Origin: Granulicella sp.
GTDB taxonomy: Bacteria > Acidobacteriota > Terriglobia > Terriglobales > Acidobacteriaceae
DNA: 64,000 nt
Assembly (NCBI GenBank): GCA_025408425.1
Contig: JANXYX010000036.1
Coordinates: 205,900-269,899 of the forward strand
Reading direction: 5' to 3'
Shown here: positions 8,841 through 18,426 of the stretch, in pieces
Layout of the letters: every line of letters starts with the position of its first letter
Numbering within the stretch: position 1 is the first letter of the stretch
Translations under genes and position numbers: made by a program
Notes under the pieces: model-generated
Seen by the model: the letters and a program-made list of their open reading frames with translations, nothing else
Databases searched by the model: none
What the model was told of the DNA's origin: nothing

Positions 8841-9971
8841 TCAGGCAGTAACACGAGCTTTCGCGCGGATCGACTGGCGGCGAACCGTCAGCGCTTCAAT
8901 CCGGTCTTTTTGTACCGGATACCCTGAACCCGCACCCGTCGGTACAACAATCTCGCCCTTGGCACTTACCGTGACAGCCGGCTCGATGATGTCCTCTTCC
9001 CAATAGCGACTGGAGGCGGAAACGTCCCCTGGCAATGAGAAGTTCGGCAGTGAAGACAGTGCAATATTGTGTGCCCGCCCAATCCCCGTCTCCAGCATTC
9101 CGCCACACCATACAGGAACCCCGCGTTCCGTAGCAGCGTTGTGCACAGCGATTGCCTCGCTGAATCCACCCACCCGGCCCACTTTAATGTTGATGATTCG
9201 GCATGATTCCATCTCGATCGCCGCCAGCGCATCCCGGCGGTTACGAATTGATTCATCCAGACAGATTGCGGTGTCCAGACGTTTTTGCAGCATCGCGTGA
9301 AAGTAGAAATCGTCATACCACAGTGGCTGCTCGATCATCAGCAGGTTGAACTGGTCCCAGCTCACAATATGGTCAAGGTCCCGCACCCGGTACGCCGAGT
9401 TCGCATCGCAACTCAAAGTAATATCAGGCCAGCGCGCCCGAACCGCCTCAAATATCTTCGTATCCCAACCCGGCTTACACTTCAGCTTGATCCGTTGATA
9501 GCCGGCCGCTAGCTCAGTCGCAATCTTGTCCATCAATTGCTCCGGCGAGGCCTGGATTCCAATCGAAACCCCACACGGAATTACAGTCCGAGTCCCACCC
9601 AGCAGCGACGCCAGCGAAACCCCTTGACGCTGAGCCTCCAAGTCCCAGACGGCATTCTCCAGCGCAGCCTTGGCCATACGGTGCCCACGCACCTGCTTAA
9701 AGAGCTTCAGGCAACCGCCACCACCATCCACCTCAACATCCAGCAGCCTCGGAGCCAGCTCCGACTCCGTGATAATCCAGGCCGTATCGATCATCTCGTC
9801 GCTGTAGTAAGGGTGCTCGCCGGCAACGCACTCGCCCCAGGCAGTCAGGCCGTCGCTCTCGAGCTCTACCAGCAGAATCCGGCGGCCAGTCGTAACCCCA
9901 AAGCTGGTCTCAAACGGATACGCCAGAGGCATGTTGATCTCGCGCAGGTGAATTGCATCGATCTTGATCAT
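8841..9971 (-). CDS. OSBS/NSAR-family enolase-superfamily enzyme (menC-like)
   Basis: 376 aa from ATG at 9971 (a TTG at 9992 would add seven residues). This is the muconate-lactonizing subgroup of the enolase superfamily, with catalytic Lys pair K162/K164 (RIKLKCKPGW), metal ligands D189 (SCDANSAY), E214 (MIEQPLW) and D239 (CLDESI), and the second base K263 (NIKVGRVGG). Family members make o-succinylbenzoate for menaquinone, racemise N-succinyl amino acids, or do both. No other men genes are near. The upstream co-directional GNAT gene raises the N-succinylamino-acid route; the choice cannot be made from sequence alone. Confidence 0.85.
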   Translation of the reverse strand: MIKIDAIHLREINMPLAYPFETSFGVTTGRRILLVELESDGLTAWGECVAGEHPYYSDEMIDTAWIITESELAPRLLDVEVDGGGGCLKLFKQVRGHRMAKAALENAVWDLEAQRQGVSLASLLGGTRTVIPCGVSIGIQASPEQLMDKIATELAAGYQRIKLKCKPGWDTKIFEAVRARWPDITLSCDANSAYRVRDLDHIVSWDQFNLLMIEQPLWYDDFYFHAMLQKRLDTAICLDESIRNRRDALAAIEMESCRIINIKVGRVGGFSEAIAVHNAATERGVPVWCGGMLETGIGRAHNIALSSLPNFSLPGDVSASSRYWEEDIIEPAVTVSAKGEIVVPTGAGSGYPVQKDRIEALTVRRQSIRAKARVTA

Positions 9972-10141
9972 GAGCGGAACCTGTCTCTCCAAACTTCAAC
10001 CAACGCCACAGCACTTATGTCGGCAACCACACAACATCCTACAACCACGTCTCGACAAATCCCTAGAAGCCTCGTCCCCAGGACTGCGCACTTGTCTTTA
10101 GACCTCAACCGCCAATCGATGGAAGAGCACAATCACTCAAA

Positions 10142-10894
10142 TCATTTACTCAAATCATAGCCACCCAGCAGAAAACAGCCATCCCCATCGCCCGTCCGTT
10201 CATATCCAATTGCCGCCAGCCCCCTGCTGAACGCAGTTTGCAGCGCCTCCCGGTTCCTGCGCTGCAACGCTAGGGCCATATCCCGCCTATCCGCATCTCG
10301 CTTCCACACCTCAATCGCCTGCGGGACGACCACGCGCTCTACAACCGTCTCCGCCCGAGCCTCTCCACTCAAATACCTGATAACCCGCGGAGAGCGCAGC
10401 CACCACTCCGCATACAGCCTGTCCGTCGGCAGCCCTCCCTGCAGGGGCGAAGAAGAAGGCCCATAAAAATCGGGCTGATACCGACGACAGATCGCCCCAA
10501 GTCGAGCTAGGTTTAGATACGAGTTCTTAATCTCCAGAGGATCGAACGTCCACTCCATCAGCTCGAATCCACGTGCAATCGCATCATCCCGCTGCGCTAG
10601 CTTCAGCCGTCGTCCCAGCCCCATATTGCGATACTCCGGCAGCACCGCCAGCATGTGTGAGTGCAGGTACGGCCGCCCATCGCGATAGCCCGGCAGCGCC
10701 ATCGCAAAGCCCACCATTAGCTCACCCTCATACGCTCCCAGAACCTGCCCGCCAATGCGCTGCGCCAGCAGGAACATCCGTCGCGGCACCACCTCACCCT
10801 CGCTATAACCCCATACCGCTACCTGCAGATCCACGCACCGTTGAAACTCTGCGTGCTCATACAACCCGCGTATCTCTATGGAGTCCCCACTCAT
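10142..10894 (-). CDS. GNAT-family acyltransferase (COG3375-like)
   Basis: 250 aa. The acyl-CoA-binding motif is visible around LAVLPEYRNMGLGRRLK (R-x-x-G-x-G/A pattern) after a beta-strand rich in GFAMALPGYRDG. The following segment MEWTFDPLEIKNSYLNLARL is typical of the uncharacterised GNAT group COG3375. The start is the ATG at 10894, which overlaps the mazG stop as TGATG, so translation is coupled. In some bacteria a GNAT succinyltransferase works with the NSAR-type racemase, and the next gene on this strand (8841) belongs to that enolase family. Substrate unproven. Confidence 0.8.
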   Translation of the reverse strand: MSGDSIEIRGLYEHAEFQRCVDLQVAVWGYSEGEVVPRRMFLLAQRIGGQVLGAYEGELMVGFAMALPGYRDGRPYLHSHMLAVLPEYRNMGLGRRLKLAQRDDAIARGFELMEWTFDPLEIKNSYLNLARLGAICRRYQPDFYGPSSSPLQGGLPTDRLYAEWWLRSPRVIRYLSGEARAETVVERVVVPQAIEVWKRDADRRDMALALQRRNREALQTAFSRGLAAIGYERTGDGDGCFLLGGYDLSK

Positions 10895-11778
10895 CAGCGC
10901 CCACCCTTCCGCAACGTCCGCTTCGCCTCGCTCCACAGCTCTTCCAGTTCTGCGGGCGTAGCACTCTCCAGAGCCTCCCTGCTGCCGGCAACCGTCTCCA
11001 TTGCTGCAAATCTCACCCGAAACTTCGCATTTGCCGCACGCAGCGCCGACTCCGGATCAAGCTTCAAGTGACGCGCAAGATTCACGGCCGTAAAAAGCAG
11101 GTCCCCAAGCTCCGCCTCCACCGCGGCCTGCGAGATGCTCTCCTCAATGTCCAGCTTCGCCGGAGCCAACTCAGCCCTCAGCTCCCCAATCTCCTCCTGT
11201 AGCTTGTCAAACAGTCCCTCAGCATCTGGCCAGTCAAACCCCACCTTCGCTGCGCGCGAGCCCAGCTTCCCCGCTTCCAGCATCGCCGGCATAGATCGTG
11301 GAACGTCATCCAGCATCGAAACGCCCCTTGCAGTCGCCGCGGACTCTTTCTCGGCTCGTTTGATCTGCTCCCAGTTGCGCAAAACCGCATCGGAGTCGTT
11401 CGCCTCCACTCCGGCAAAAATATGCGGGTGTCGTCTTATCAGCTTGGCATTCAGGTTTGTGGCAACATCCTCAATAGTGAAATACCCCGCCTCAGACGCC
11501 ATCTGCGCGTAAAAGAGAACCTGCAGCAACAGGTCGCCCAACTCGTCCTTCAGGTCCGGCCAGGCTCGTCGCTCAATCGCGTCAAAGACCTCATAGGTCT
11601 CCTCCAGCGTATGTTTCTTGATCGAGTCAAAAGTCTGTTCGCGGTCCCACGGACACCCGTCAGGAGAGCGAAGACGCGCCATAATCGCGATCGCCTCAGC
11701 CACCGCCATAGCACCAGACTCCTGCGCTGACACTTCAGTCTTTGATAGTTTCGACATCTTGGAGATAGGCACAGCCAT
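10894..11778 (-). CDS. mazG: Nucleoside triphosphate pyrophosphohydrolase
   Basis: 294 aa. MazG hydrolyses NTPs or dNTPs to monophosphates, cleaning the pool and affecting stringent signalling. The metal-binding pattern EETYEVFDAIE...ELGDLLLQVLFYA gives E59, E60, E63, E79 and D82, and CPWDREQTF precedes it as usual. A second, more degenerate MazG-like half covers residues 170-270. The N-terminal 25 residues are extra, so ATG codons at 11757 or 11709 could be the real start. Coupled to the GNAT gene by a one-base overlap. Confidence 0.9.
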   Translation of the reverse strand: MAVPISKMSKLSKTEVSAQESGAMAVAEAIAIMARLRSPDGCPWDREQTFDSIKKHTLEETYEVFDAIERRAWPDLKDELGDLLLQVLFYAQMASEAGYFTIEDVATNLNAKLIRRHPHIFAGVEANDSDAVLRNWEQIKRAEKESAATARGVSMLDDVPRSMPAMLEAGKLGSRAAKVGFDWPDAEGLFDKLQEEIGELRAELAPAKLDIEESISQAAVEAELGDLLFTAVNLARHLKLDPESALRAANAKFRVRFAAMETVAGSREALESATPAELEELWSEAKRTLRKGGR

Positions 11779-11824
11779 ACCTTAACTCTATCCGACGATC
11801 ACATGGTTCCACTTCAAGCGATCC

Positions 11825-12064
11825 ATGCTTTATCCTTTGCATCAGATGAAGCCCGCCTCCAAACACCCACGGAAACCACGGCCGCGCAACAAACCTTGGC
11901 TCTGGTTGCTTGCACTTCCCTACCTCGGGCTGCTTTTTCCGCAGCTCTACTCCCGCGCAACGCCAGCACTCATGGGATTTCCATTCTTTTATTGGTATCA
12001 GTTCGCCTGGGTCATCCTCGCGTCGGCGATCTTGGGAATCGTGTATCGCAAGACAAAGACCTAA
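11825..12064 (+). CDS. DUF3311-type small membrane protein
   Basis: 79 aa, or 72 if the second ATG at 11846 is used. A basic N-terminus is followed by two hydrophobic helices, LWLLALPYLGLLFPQLY and FYWYQFAWVILASAILGIVY, with the linking RATPALMGFPFFYW that marks DUF3311. In many genomes this protein precedes a sodium:solute symporter, of which it resembles an accessory subunit. Here no symporter follows: the next gene is ompA-like on the opposite strand. Confidence 0.7.
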   Translation: MLYPLHQMKPASKHPRKPRPRNKPWLWLLALPYLGLLFPQLYSRATPALMGFPFFYWYQFAWVILASAILGIVYRKTKT

Positions 12065-12310
12065 TCACAAATTACCCGCAAAGCAGCGCGAACGCAGCGC
12101 AGAGGCAACGCGATTCCGATCGAGACATGCCGATGAATAAGACAGGCAGGCGAGGTAAACTGTGCCGTCCTCGCCGCCAGTAAGGAAGATTTGAGCAACG
12201 CGCCAGCAGCACTCCGGCCCGTTGCTAACGGTAGGGTTGGTATTGCAGTTGTTCTTGCGAAGATTGAGGCCCGGAAATTTGCTTCACTAAAACGGTGATG
12301 AGTATAACCA

Positions 12311-13072
12311 CTACTCGCCTGTGGGTGCACCTGGGGCTGGGGCTGGGGTGCTCACATTAGTCATTAGCTTGATCTCCACACGGCGATTCTGTGCACGCCC
12401 GGCAGCTGTCCGGTCGCTCGCAACCTGCTGATCCTTGCCAATTCCGATCAGATAGAACTTGTGCGGCGGAATGTTGTACTTCGATGCCAGGTAGTTCACC
12501 ACGGCATCAGCACGTCGCTGGCTCAGCTTGTAGTTATAGTCGGCATCGCCCGTCGAGTCCGTCCCGCCAGTAACTTCAAGAATGTATCCACGCGCGCTGG
12601 TGAGACTCGCTGCAAAATCGTCCAACTGCTTGCGATCAGCGGCAGTCAACACCGCCTTATCAAAGCCAAAGGTCACGCTAACATCAGCAAGCGGCTTGTA
12701 GTTGTCCAGGTTGGCAACCACTCCGCTCAGACTGTCGACGCGGTTATACGCCTCCTGTGCAGAGTGCCCAGCGGCTTCCGCAGCCTGACCAGCCGCAACG
12801 GCATGTTGGTCCGCCGTTCCAGCCGCGCCCAGCGCGCCAGCAATCCCTTTCTGCGCACGTTCGTCGGTATCCACAATCGCGCGGTGATCCGCGGCTGTCT
12901 TCGTATCCAGTTCATTCGTCTGCTGGATAATCGGGGCAGTCTGCGAGCGAACGTAGTTCTTCGTGGAACAGCCGACTGTCAGCACCAGAACCAGTCCTCC
13001 AGCGAGAGCAGCCGCAAAGGCTGTGGATACTTTGCTATCTTTGCCGAAAGCTTGGCGAATATTGGGGGTCAT
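12311..13072 (-). CDS. OmpA/Pal-type peptidoglycan-binding lipoprotein
   Basis: 253 aa. The N-terminal hydrophobic stretch ends in a lipobox LTVGC with C35 as the lipidated residue. An Ala/Gln/His-rich helical linker (about 45-120) follows, probably coiled coil, then an OmpA C-terminal domain (about 125-240) with NYKLSQRRADAVVNYL and GRAQNRRVEIKLM, the peptidoglycan-binding signature. It anchors the outer membrane to the wall. ATG at 13072 follows a clear AGGAGA site. It is divergent from uvrC, with 285 bases between. Confidence 0.9.
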   Translation of the reverse strand: MTPNIRQAFGKDSKVSTAFAAALAGGLVLVLTVGCSTKNYVRSQTAPIIQQTNELDTKTAADHRAIVDTDERAQKGIAGALGAAGTADQHAVAAGQAAEAAGHSAQEAYNRVDSLSGVVANLDNYKPLADVSVTFGFDKAVLTAADRKQLDDFAASLTSARGYILEVTGGTDSTGDADYNYKLSQRRADAVVNYLASKYNIPPHKFYLIGIGKDQQVASDRTAAGRAQNRRVEIKLMTNVSTPAPAPGAPTGE

Positions 13073-13357
13073 AACGTCATCTCCTAAAACTTCCTGAATC
13101 CAAAATAATGGACATACCGATCAACATAATTGACTATAGCAATTAGGATGCCAAATAGCTGATCTCCGATAAATTGCTCATCTAGATACACTTAGCGACC
13201 TTTAGCAAATCTCATCTAAACTTGCAGAAGATTGCGACCTTGGAACTTTTGATGGATGATCGCGTCAAATCTACTTGGAGCGAAACCGCCCATACGATCG
13301 GCTAAGTCCATCTAAACTAAGACCCTAGCTCGCCCCCGCACTGTCTTTACCAGAAAA

Positions 13358-15337
13358 ATGGATCTCTACCAGAAAATCCGGACCATCCCCGCCCAGCCAG
13401 GCTGCTACCTCTACAAGAATGCAGAGGGCGAGGTCATCTATGTCGGCAAGGCAAAGAATCTCCGTGCCCGCGTCCGCTCTTACTTCCTTGAAGCCTCCCA
13501 GGCCAACGCCAAGACCGGCTCCCTCATGCGTGAGGCCGTCGATGTCGAATACATCACAGTTGACAACGAACGCGAAGCCCTGGCCCTCGAAAACAATCTC
13601 ATCAAGCAGCGCAAGCCTCGCTTCAACATCCTTCTCCGCGACGACAAGACCTACCCCTACATCAAGCTCACCATGGGCGACCGCTACCCCAAGGTCTTCG
13701 TCACCCGACGCCTCCGTAAAGATGGCGGCCTCTACTTCGGCCCCTACTTCCCCGGCAACCTTGCTCACCGCCTCGTTGACCTCATCCACCGCAGCTTCCT
13801 CATCCCCTCCTGCAAGGTCGATCTCTCCCGCTACCACCCCCGCGCCTGCCTCCAGTACTACATCAAGCGCTGCCTCGGCCCCTGCGTCGAAGGCCTCACC
13901 ACTCCAGAAGCCTACAAACAGACCATCCGCGACGTCCAGCTCTTCCTCGAAGGCCGCACCAGCGAACTAGAATCCCTTCTGACGAAGCGCATGACCGCAG
14001 CCGCTGAAAACGAGCAGTTCGAACTGGCCGCCCGGCTCCGCGACCAAATCGTCACCGTCCATCAGATGCAGGACAAGCAACGCATCGCCACCGCAGACAA
14101 CGAGGACGCCGATGTCTTCGGCTACCACTACGAAAACCACATGCTCGCCGTAAACCTCTTCCACATGCGTGGCGGCAAGATCGTCGACCGCCGCGACTTC
14201 TTCTGGGAAGACCTTCCCGAATTTCTTACCGAAACGCTCAACGAATCTCTTCCGGAAGAATTCGAATCCCCCTCGCGCATCGAACCCAGCCCCAACACAT
14301 CAGCGCCCGAGATCCCAGAAGCCGCCGACCTCGTCCAACACACCCCTATCGCAGAACTCGGCTCCGCTTTCTCCCCAGCCGCCTTCTTCTCCGCCCTCCT
14401 CAAACAGCTCTACCTCGACCAGTCCTACATCCCCCGCTCCATCCTCGTCCCCATCGACTTCCCCGACCGAGCCATCCTCGCCGATCTCCTCTCCGAGCGC
14501 ACCGGCCACCGCATCGAGCTAGCCGCCCCTCAGCGCGGCGACAAGCGCTCCCTCGTCGACCTCGTCTGCCAGAACGCACGCCAGTCCTACGACCAGCGCT
14601 TCCGCGTCCTCCAGCCCAGCATCAAAGCCATCCAGGAGTCCCTCCAGGAAGCACTCACCCTCGAAGAGCTCCCCACCCGCATCGAGTGCTTCGACATCTC
14701 CCACATCCAGGGTGCCGAAACCGTAGCCTCCATGGTCGTCTGGGAAGACGGAGCCATGAAGAAATCCGATTACCGCAAATTCCAAGTCAAAACCGTCTCT
14801 GGCGTCGACGACTTCGCCAGCATGCGCGAAATCATTCACCGCCGCTACAAACGCCTGCAAGACGACAAGAAGCTGTTCCCATCCCTCATCCTCATCGACG
14901 GCGGACTAGGCCAACTTCACTCCGCAGCGGACGCACTGGCTGAACTCGGCATCACCCTCCAGCCCCTCGCCAGCATCGCGAAAAAAGAAGAGATCATCTA
15001 CGTCTACGGCCAGGAGAACGACCCTGTCATCCTCGACCGCCGCTCTCCCGTACTCCACCTCATGCAGAAGATCCGCGACGAATCCCACCGCTTCGCCGTC
15101 ACCTACCATCGCAAACGCCGTCAGATGCGCGACCGCGACAGCGAGCTCGACGCCATCGCCGGCGTAGGCCCCCGCACCCGCCAGCGCCTCCTCGAACACT
15201 TCGGCAGCATCCGCGCCCTCAAACAAGCCACCCCCGACGCCCTCACCGCCGTAGTCAACGCCGCAACCGCAGCCCGCATCCGCAGCCACTTCGACACACC
15301 AGCACCCAACACAAATACCCTGCCCGTCCTCAACTAA
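13358..15337 (+). CDS. uvrC: UvrABC excinuclease subunit C
   Basis: 659 aa. Nucleotide excision repair nuclease. The N-terminal GIY-YIG domain (PGCYLYKNAEGEVIYVGKAK) makes the 3' cut. A UVR domain (about 205-245, EQFELAARLRDQI) contacts UvrB. An RNase H-like domain in the second half (ECFDISHIQG, then ILIDGGLGQL) makes the 5' cut. A C-terminal helix-hairpin-helix (AIAGVGPRTRQRLLEHFG) binds DNA. An extra Pro/Ser/Glu-rich stretch of about 40 residues near 295-340 makes it somewhat longer than the E. coli enzyme. Confidence 0.97.
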   Translation: MDLYQKIRTIPAQPGCYLYKNAEGEVIYVGKAKNLRARVRSYFLEASQANAKTGSLMREAVDVEYITVDNEREALALENNLIKQRKPRFNILLRDDKTYPYIKLTMGDRYPKVFVTRRLRKDGGLYFGPYFPGNLAHRLVDLIHRSFLIPSCKVDLSRYHPRACLQYYIKRCLGPCVEGLTTPEAYKQTIRDVQLFLEGRTSELESLLTKRMTAAAENEQFELAARLRDQIVTVHQMQDKQRIATADNEDADVFGYHYENHMLAVNLFHMRGGKIVDRRDFFWEDLPEFLTETLNESLPEEFESPSRIEPSPNTSAPEIPEAADLVQHTPIAELGSAFSPAAFFSALLKQLYLDQSYIPRSILVPIDFPDRAILADLLSERTGHRIELAAPQRGDKRSLVDLVCQNARQSYDQRFRVLQPSIKAIQESLQEALTLEELPTRIECFDISHIQGAETVASMVVWEDGAMKKSDYRKFQVKTVSGVDDFASMREIIHRRYKRLQDDKKLFPSLILIDGGLGQLHSAADALAELGITLQPLASIAKKEEIIYVYGQENDPVILDRRSPVLHLMQKIRDESHRFAVTYHRKRRQMRDRDSELDAIAGVGPRTRQRLLEHFGSIRALKQATPDALTAVVNAATAARIRSHFDTPAPNTNTLPVLN

Positions 15338-15403
15338 GCCACTGCACTTTGTGCTCGAGAAATCGCGCTGACCGTATGATGCTAGGTCTCAGGAGCCAGC
15401 GAA

Positions 15404-17011
15404 ATGATGCGAGCCCGAACCACGGTCGTCCGCCCCTCTGACCAGTCACTGCACTCCGCCATATGCCTCGCCCTCGCCTTCGCAGCCATCAAGCTCGTCC
15501 TCCACATCGCCGCCAACCTCTGGGAAGCTCACATCGGATACGGCTACTTCCGCGACGAACTCTACTACCTCATCTGCGGACGCCACCTCGCCTGGGGCTA
15601 TGTAGACCACGGCCCCATCGTCGCACTCCAGGCCCGCGCCGCAGAACTCCTCTTCGGCAAATCCCTAGCCGGCATCCGTATGCTCTCGGCCACCGCCGGA
15701 GCCGCCCGTGTCTTCCTCACCGGCATCTTGGCCTGGTCCCTCGGCGGCCGCAGGCCAGCCCAGTCCCTCGCCATGCTCGGAGTCCTCGTCTCGCCGCAGT
15801 ACCTCGGCATCGACAGCTATCTCTCCATGAACTCTTTCGAGTCCCTCTTTTGGATGACCTGCCTCCTCGCTATGATCCTCATACTCCGCGGCGCCTCCAC
15901 TGATAGAGATAATGCAAAGCTCTGGCTCCTCTTCGGTCTTTCAGCAGGCATCGGCCTCCTCAATAAGCCATCGATGACCTTCTTCCTTGTAGCGCTCCTC
16001 ATCGCCCTGATCCTCACTCCGCAACGCCGTCTCCTCGCCAACCGCTGGACCGCCGCAGGCATCGCTCTCCTCATCCTCATCCCCCTGCCCAACCTCCTCT
16101 GGCAGATCCACCACCACTGGCCTACCCTCGAATTCCTTCACAACGGTCAAATCGAAAACAAGAACATCAAGCTCGCCCCACTCCCCTTCCTCGTCACCCA
16201 GATTCTCAACATGCAACCCGCAACCGTCCTCATCTGGGGAGCGGGCCTCCTCTGGCTTCTCCGCAATCCACTCGCAAAACCATGGCGCTGGCTAGGCCTC
16301 ACCTACCTCTTCTTCCTCGCGATCATGATGGCACTGCACGCCAAGGACTACTACGTAGCGCCCATCTATCCCATCCTCTTCGCCGCAGGCGGCATCGCAT
16401 GGGAGCGTCGTTATGCTCAACGCCCAGCCGTCATTGCAAACCGCAGCTTCGCCTTCCCTATCCTCCAGACCATCATCCTCACCGCCTGCGTCCTCATCCT
16501 GCCCATGTCCCTGCCCCTCATGCGGCCTCAGGCATGGCTCGCCTATACCAAGGCCACCCACCTCTACTCCGCCAGCAGCAACACAGAAAATATGTCCAGC
16601 GGCCCCCTGCCTCAGTTCTACGCAGATCGTTTCGGATGGCAGGAGGACGTCGATCAAGTCACCCGCATCTACCGTTCCCTCTCTCCGCAGGACCAGCAGA
16701 AGGTCGGTATCTACTGCTCTAACTACGGCGAAGCCAGCGCCATCAACTTCCTCGGCCACAATCTGCCTCAAGCCATCAGCGGCCATAACAGCTACTTCCT
16801 TTGGGGCTCCCACGCAGAGACAGGCGAACTCATGATCGTCATCAACGGCGCATCTCCGGAAGAAATGCGCGGATACTACGACTCAGTTCAGATCGTCGGC
16901 CGCATGGACCACCCATTCTCCATGCCCTTTGAGCATCGCAACATCTATCTCGTACGCGGACGCCGCAAGAAAATCTTCGAAGATTGGCTCCACTTCAAGC
17001 TCTACATCTGA
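15404..17011 (+). CDS. GT39-type (ArnT/PMT-like) membrane glycosyltransferase
   Basis: 535 aa with about 10-12 hydrophobic segments. After the first helix a loop carries YFRDELYYLICGRHLAWGY, matching the acidic catalytic motif of lipid-linked-sugar transferases of family GT39 (Pfam PMT_2). Such enzymes transfer a sugar from a polyprenyl phosphate to lipid A, protein or glycan on the periplasmic side. Donor and acceptor are unknown. ATG at 15404 has an AGGAG nine bases upstream. The APC transporter follows 52 bases after the stop. Confidence 0.83.
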   Translation: MMRARTTVVRPSDQSLHSAICLALAFAAIKLVLHIAANLWEAHIGYGYFRDELYYLICGRHLAWGYVDHGPIVALQARAAELLFGKSLAGIRMLSATAGAARVFLTGILAWSLGGRRPAQSLAMLGVLVSPQYLGIDSYLSMNSFESLFWMTCLLAMILILRGASTDRDNAKLWLLFGLSAGIGLLNKPSMTFFLVALLIALILTPQRRLLANRWTAAGIALLILIPLPNLLWQIHHHWPTLEFLHNGQIENKNIKLAPLPFLVTQILNMQPATVLIWGAGLLWLLRNPLAKPWRWLGLTYLFFLAIMMALHAKDYYVAPIYPILFAAGGIAWERRYAQRPAVIANRSFAFPILQTIILTACVLILPMSLPLMRPQAWLAYTKATHLYSASSNTENMSSGPLPQFYADRFGWQEDVDQVTRIYRSLSPQDQQKVGIYCSNYGEASAINFLGHNLPQAISGHNSYFLWGSHAETGELMIVINGASPEEMRGYYDSVQIVGRMDHPFSMPFEHRNIYLVRGRRKKIFEDWLHFKLYI

Positions 17012-17063
17012 GTCCTCCACTCTCGGGCATCGAACGCTCCTGTGCTACGCTGCCATCATCCTG

Positions 17064-18419
17064 ATGCTCAAACAGCGAGAACTTCCTCGCGTCCTCAACG
17101 CGTCCCACGCCACCTCCATCGTCGTGGGAATCATCATCGGCAGTGGCATCTTTCTTGTGCCGCGCGAGATGATGGCCGCCGTTGGCTCATCTCGCCTCGT
17201 CTACGCCGTATGGATCGTAGGAGGACTCCTCTCCCTCTTCGGCGCCATGACCTACGCGGAAATCTCAGCCCAACACCCTCGCTACGGCGGCGAATACGCC
17301 TTCCTCCGCGAGGCCTACGGCGACCTCACCGGATTCCTCTATATGTGGACCCAGATCACTGTCGCCAAACCAGCCTCACTCGCTACGATCTCCGCCGGAC
17401 TCGCTCGCGTCCTCGGCACCTTCGCCATCTTCAGTTCCTTCTCCCAAACAGCCTTCGCCCACCTTACCTGGGGACAGGTCTTCGCCATCGCAACCACTTG
17501 GCTCATCACCGGCCTGAACATCGTCGGAACCCGCCGCTCCGCCAACGTTCAACTCGTCCTAACCTGGCTTAAAGGGCTGCTCATTCTTGTAATCGCAGGC
17601 TTCTGCTTTGGGGCTGCTGGCACTCATGGCTCATGGCATAATTTCGCCACTGACTTCTCCACAGCCCGCGGAGGATTTTACGGATTCATGCTCGCCCTGG
17701 TCGCCGCGCTCTGGGCCTACGACGGCTGGAGCGGCGTAGCAACCATGGCCGGAGAGGTCGAGCGCCCACAACGAACCATGCCCATCGCACTCGTCGGCGG
17801 TGTCGTCATCGTCGGCGGACTCTACATGCTCACCAACGCCACCATCCAATATGTCCTGCCCGCCGCCATCATCGCCACATCAGACCGACCCGCCGCCGCT
17901 GCCATGAGTCTCGTCGCGGGGCACTGGGGAGCAGCTCTCGTCTCCATCGGCATGGCCGTCAGCATCGCCGCCACCTTCGTCGGATCATCCCTCTCCGGCG
18001 CTCGCGTTCCCTTTGCCGCAGCCCACGACGGACTCTTCTTCCGGCAACTCGCCTACGTCCATCCCCGCTTCCACACACCAGCCGCAGCACTCGCTCTGCA
18101 GGCCATCCTGACCTCGCTGCTCTTGCTCGCCATCGGCAGATTTCAGGCTCTCTTCTCGCTCGCCATCTTTGGCGAGTGGCTCTTCTACGCCCTCACAGCC
18201 AGCACCATCTTCGTCTTCCGCCGACGCAATCCCACCGCCATCCGCCCCTACAGCATCTGGGGATACCCCATCCTCCCAGCGCTCTTCATCGCCGCAGCCA
18301 GCGTCCTCCTGGTCTTCTCCTTCGCCGACCAGCCCCGCAACTCCGTCGTCGGATCAGCAATCATCCTCCTCGGAATCCCCGTCTACTACGCCTTCAAAAA
18401 GAACTCCACCAGACACTAG
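17064..18419 (+). CDS. APC-superfamily amino acid permease
   Basis: 451 aa, about 12 transmembrane helices. The first helix carries SIVVGIIIGSGIFLVPREM, the unwound GSGIF substrate motif of APC transporters. The sequence is nearest, by eye, to the LAT/SteT exchanger group (LWAYDGWSGVATMAGEVERP in helix 6). An open frame extends upstream into the GT39 gene but has no support; ATG at 17064 gives the standard N-terminus. No clear ribosome site. It is convergent with glgA, with only 7 bases between stops. Confidence 0.85.
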   Translation: MLKQRELPRVLNASHATSIVVGIIIGSGIFLVPREMMAAVGSSRLVYAVWIVGGLLSLFGAMTYAEISAQHPRYGGEYAFLREAYGDLTGFLYMWTQITVAKPASLATISAGLARVLGTFAIFSSFSQTAFAHLTWGQVFAIATTWLITGLNIVGTRRSANVQLVLTWLKGLLILVIAGFCFGAAGTHGSWHNFATDFSTARGGFYGFMLALVAALWAYDGWSGVATMAGEVERPQRTMPIALVGGVVIVGGLYMLTNATIQYVLPAAIIATSDRPAAAAMSLVAGHWGAALVSIGMAVSIAATFVGSSLSGARVPFAAAHDGLFFRQLAYVHPRFHTPAAALALQAILTSLLLLAIGRFQALFSLAIFGEWLFYALTASTIFVFRRRNPTAIRPYSIWGYPILPALFIAAASVLLVFSFADQPRNSVVGSAIILLGIPVYYAFKKNSTRH

Positions 18420-18426
18420 CCGATTG

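Noticed and set aside
12065..12310. Small ORFs in the gap between the DUF3311 and OmpA genes
   Set aside because: No ribosome sites, no hydrophobic or motif pattern; treated as non-coding.
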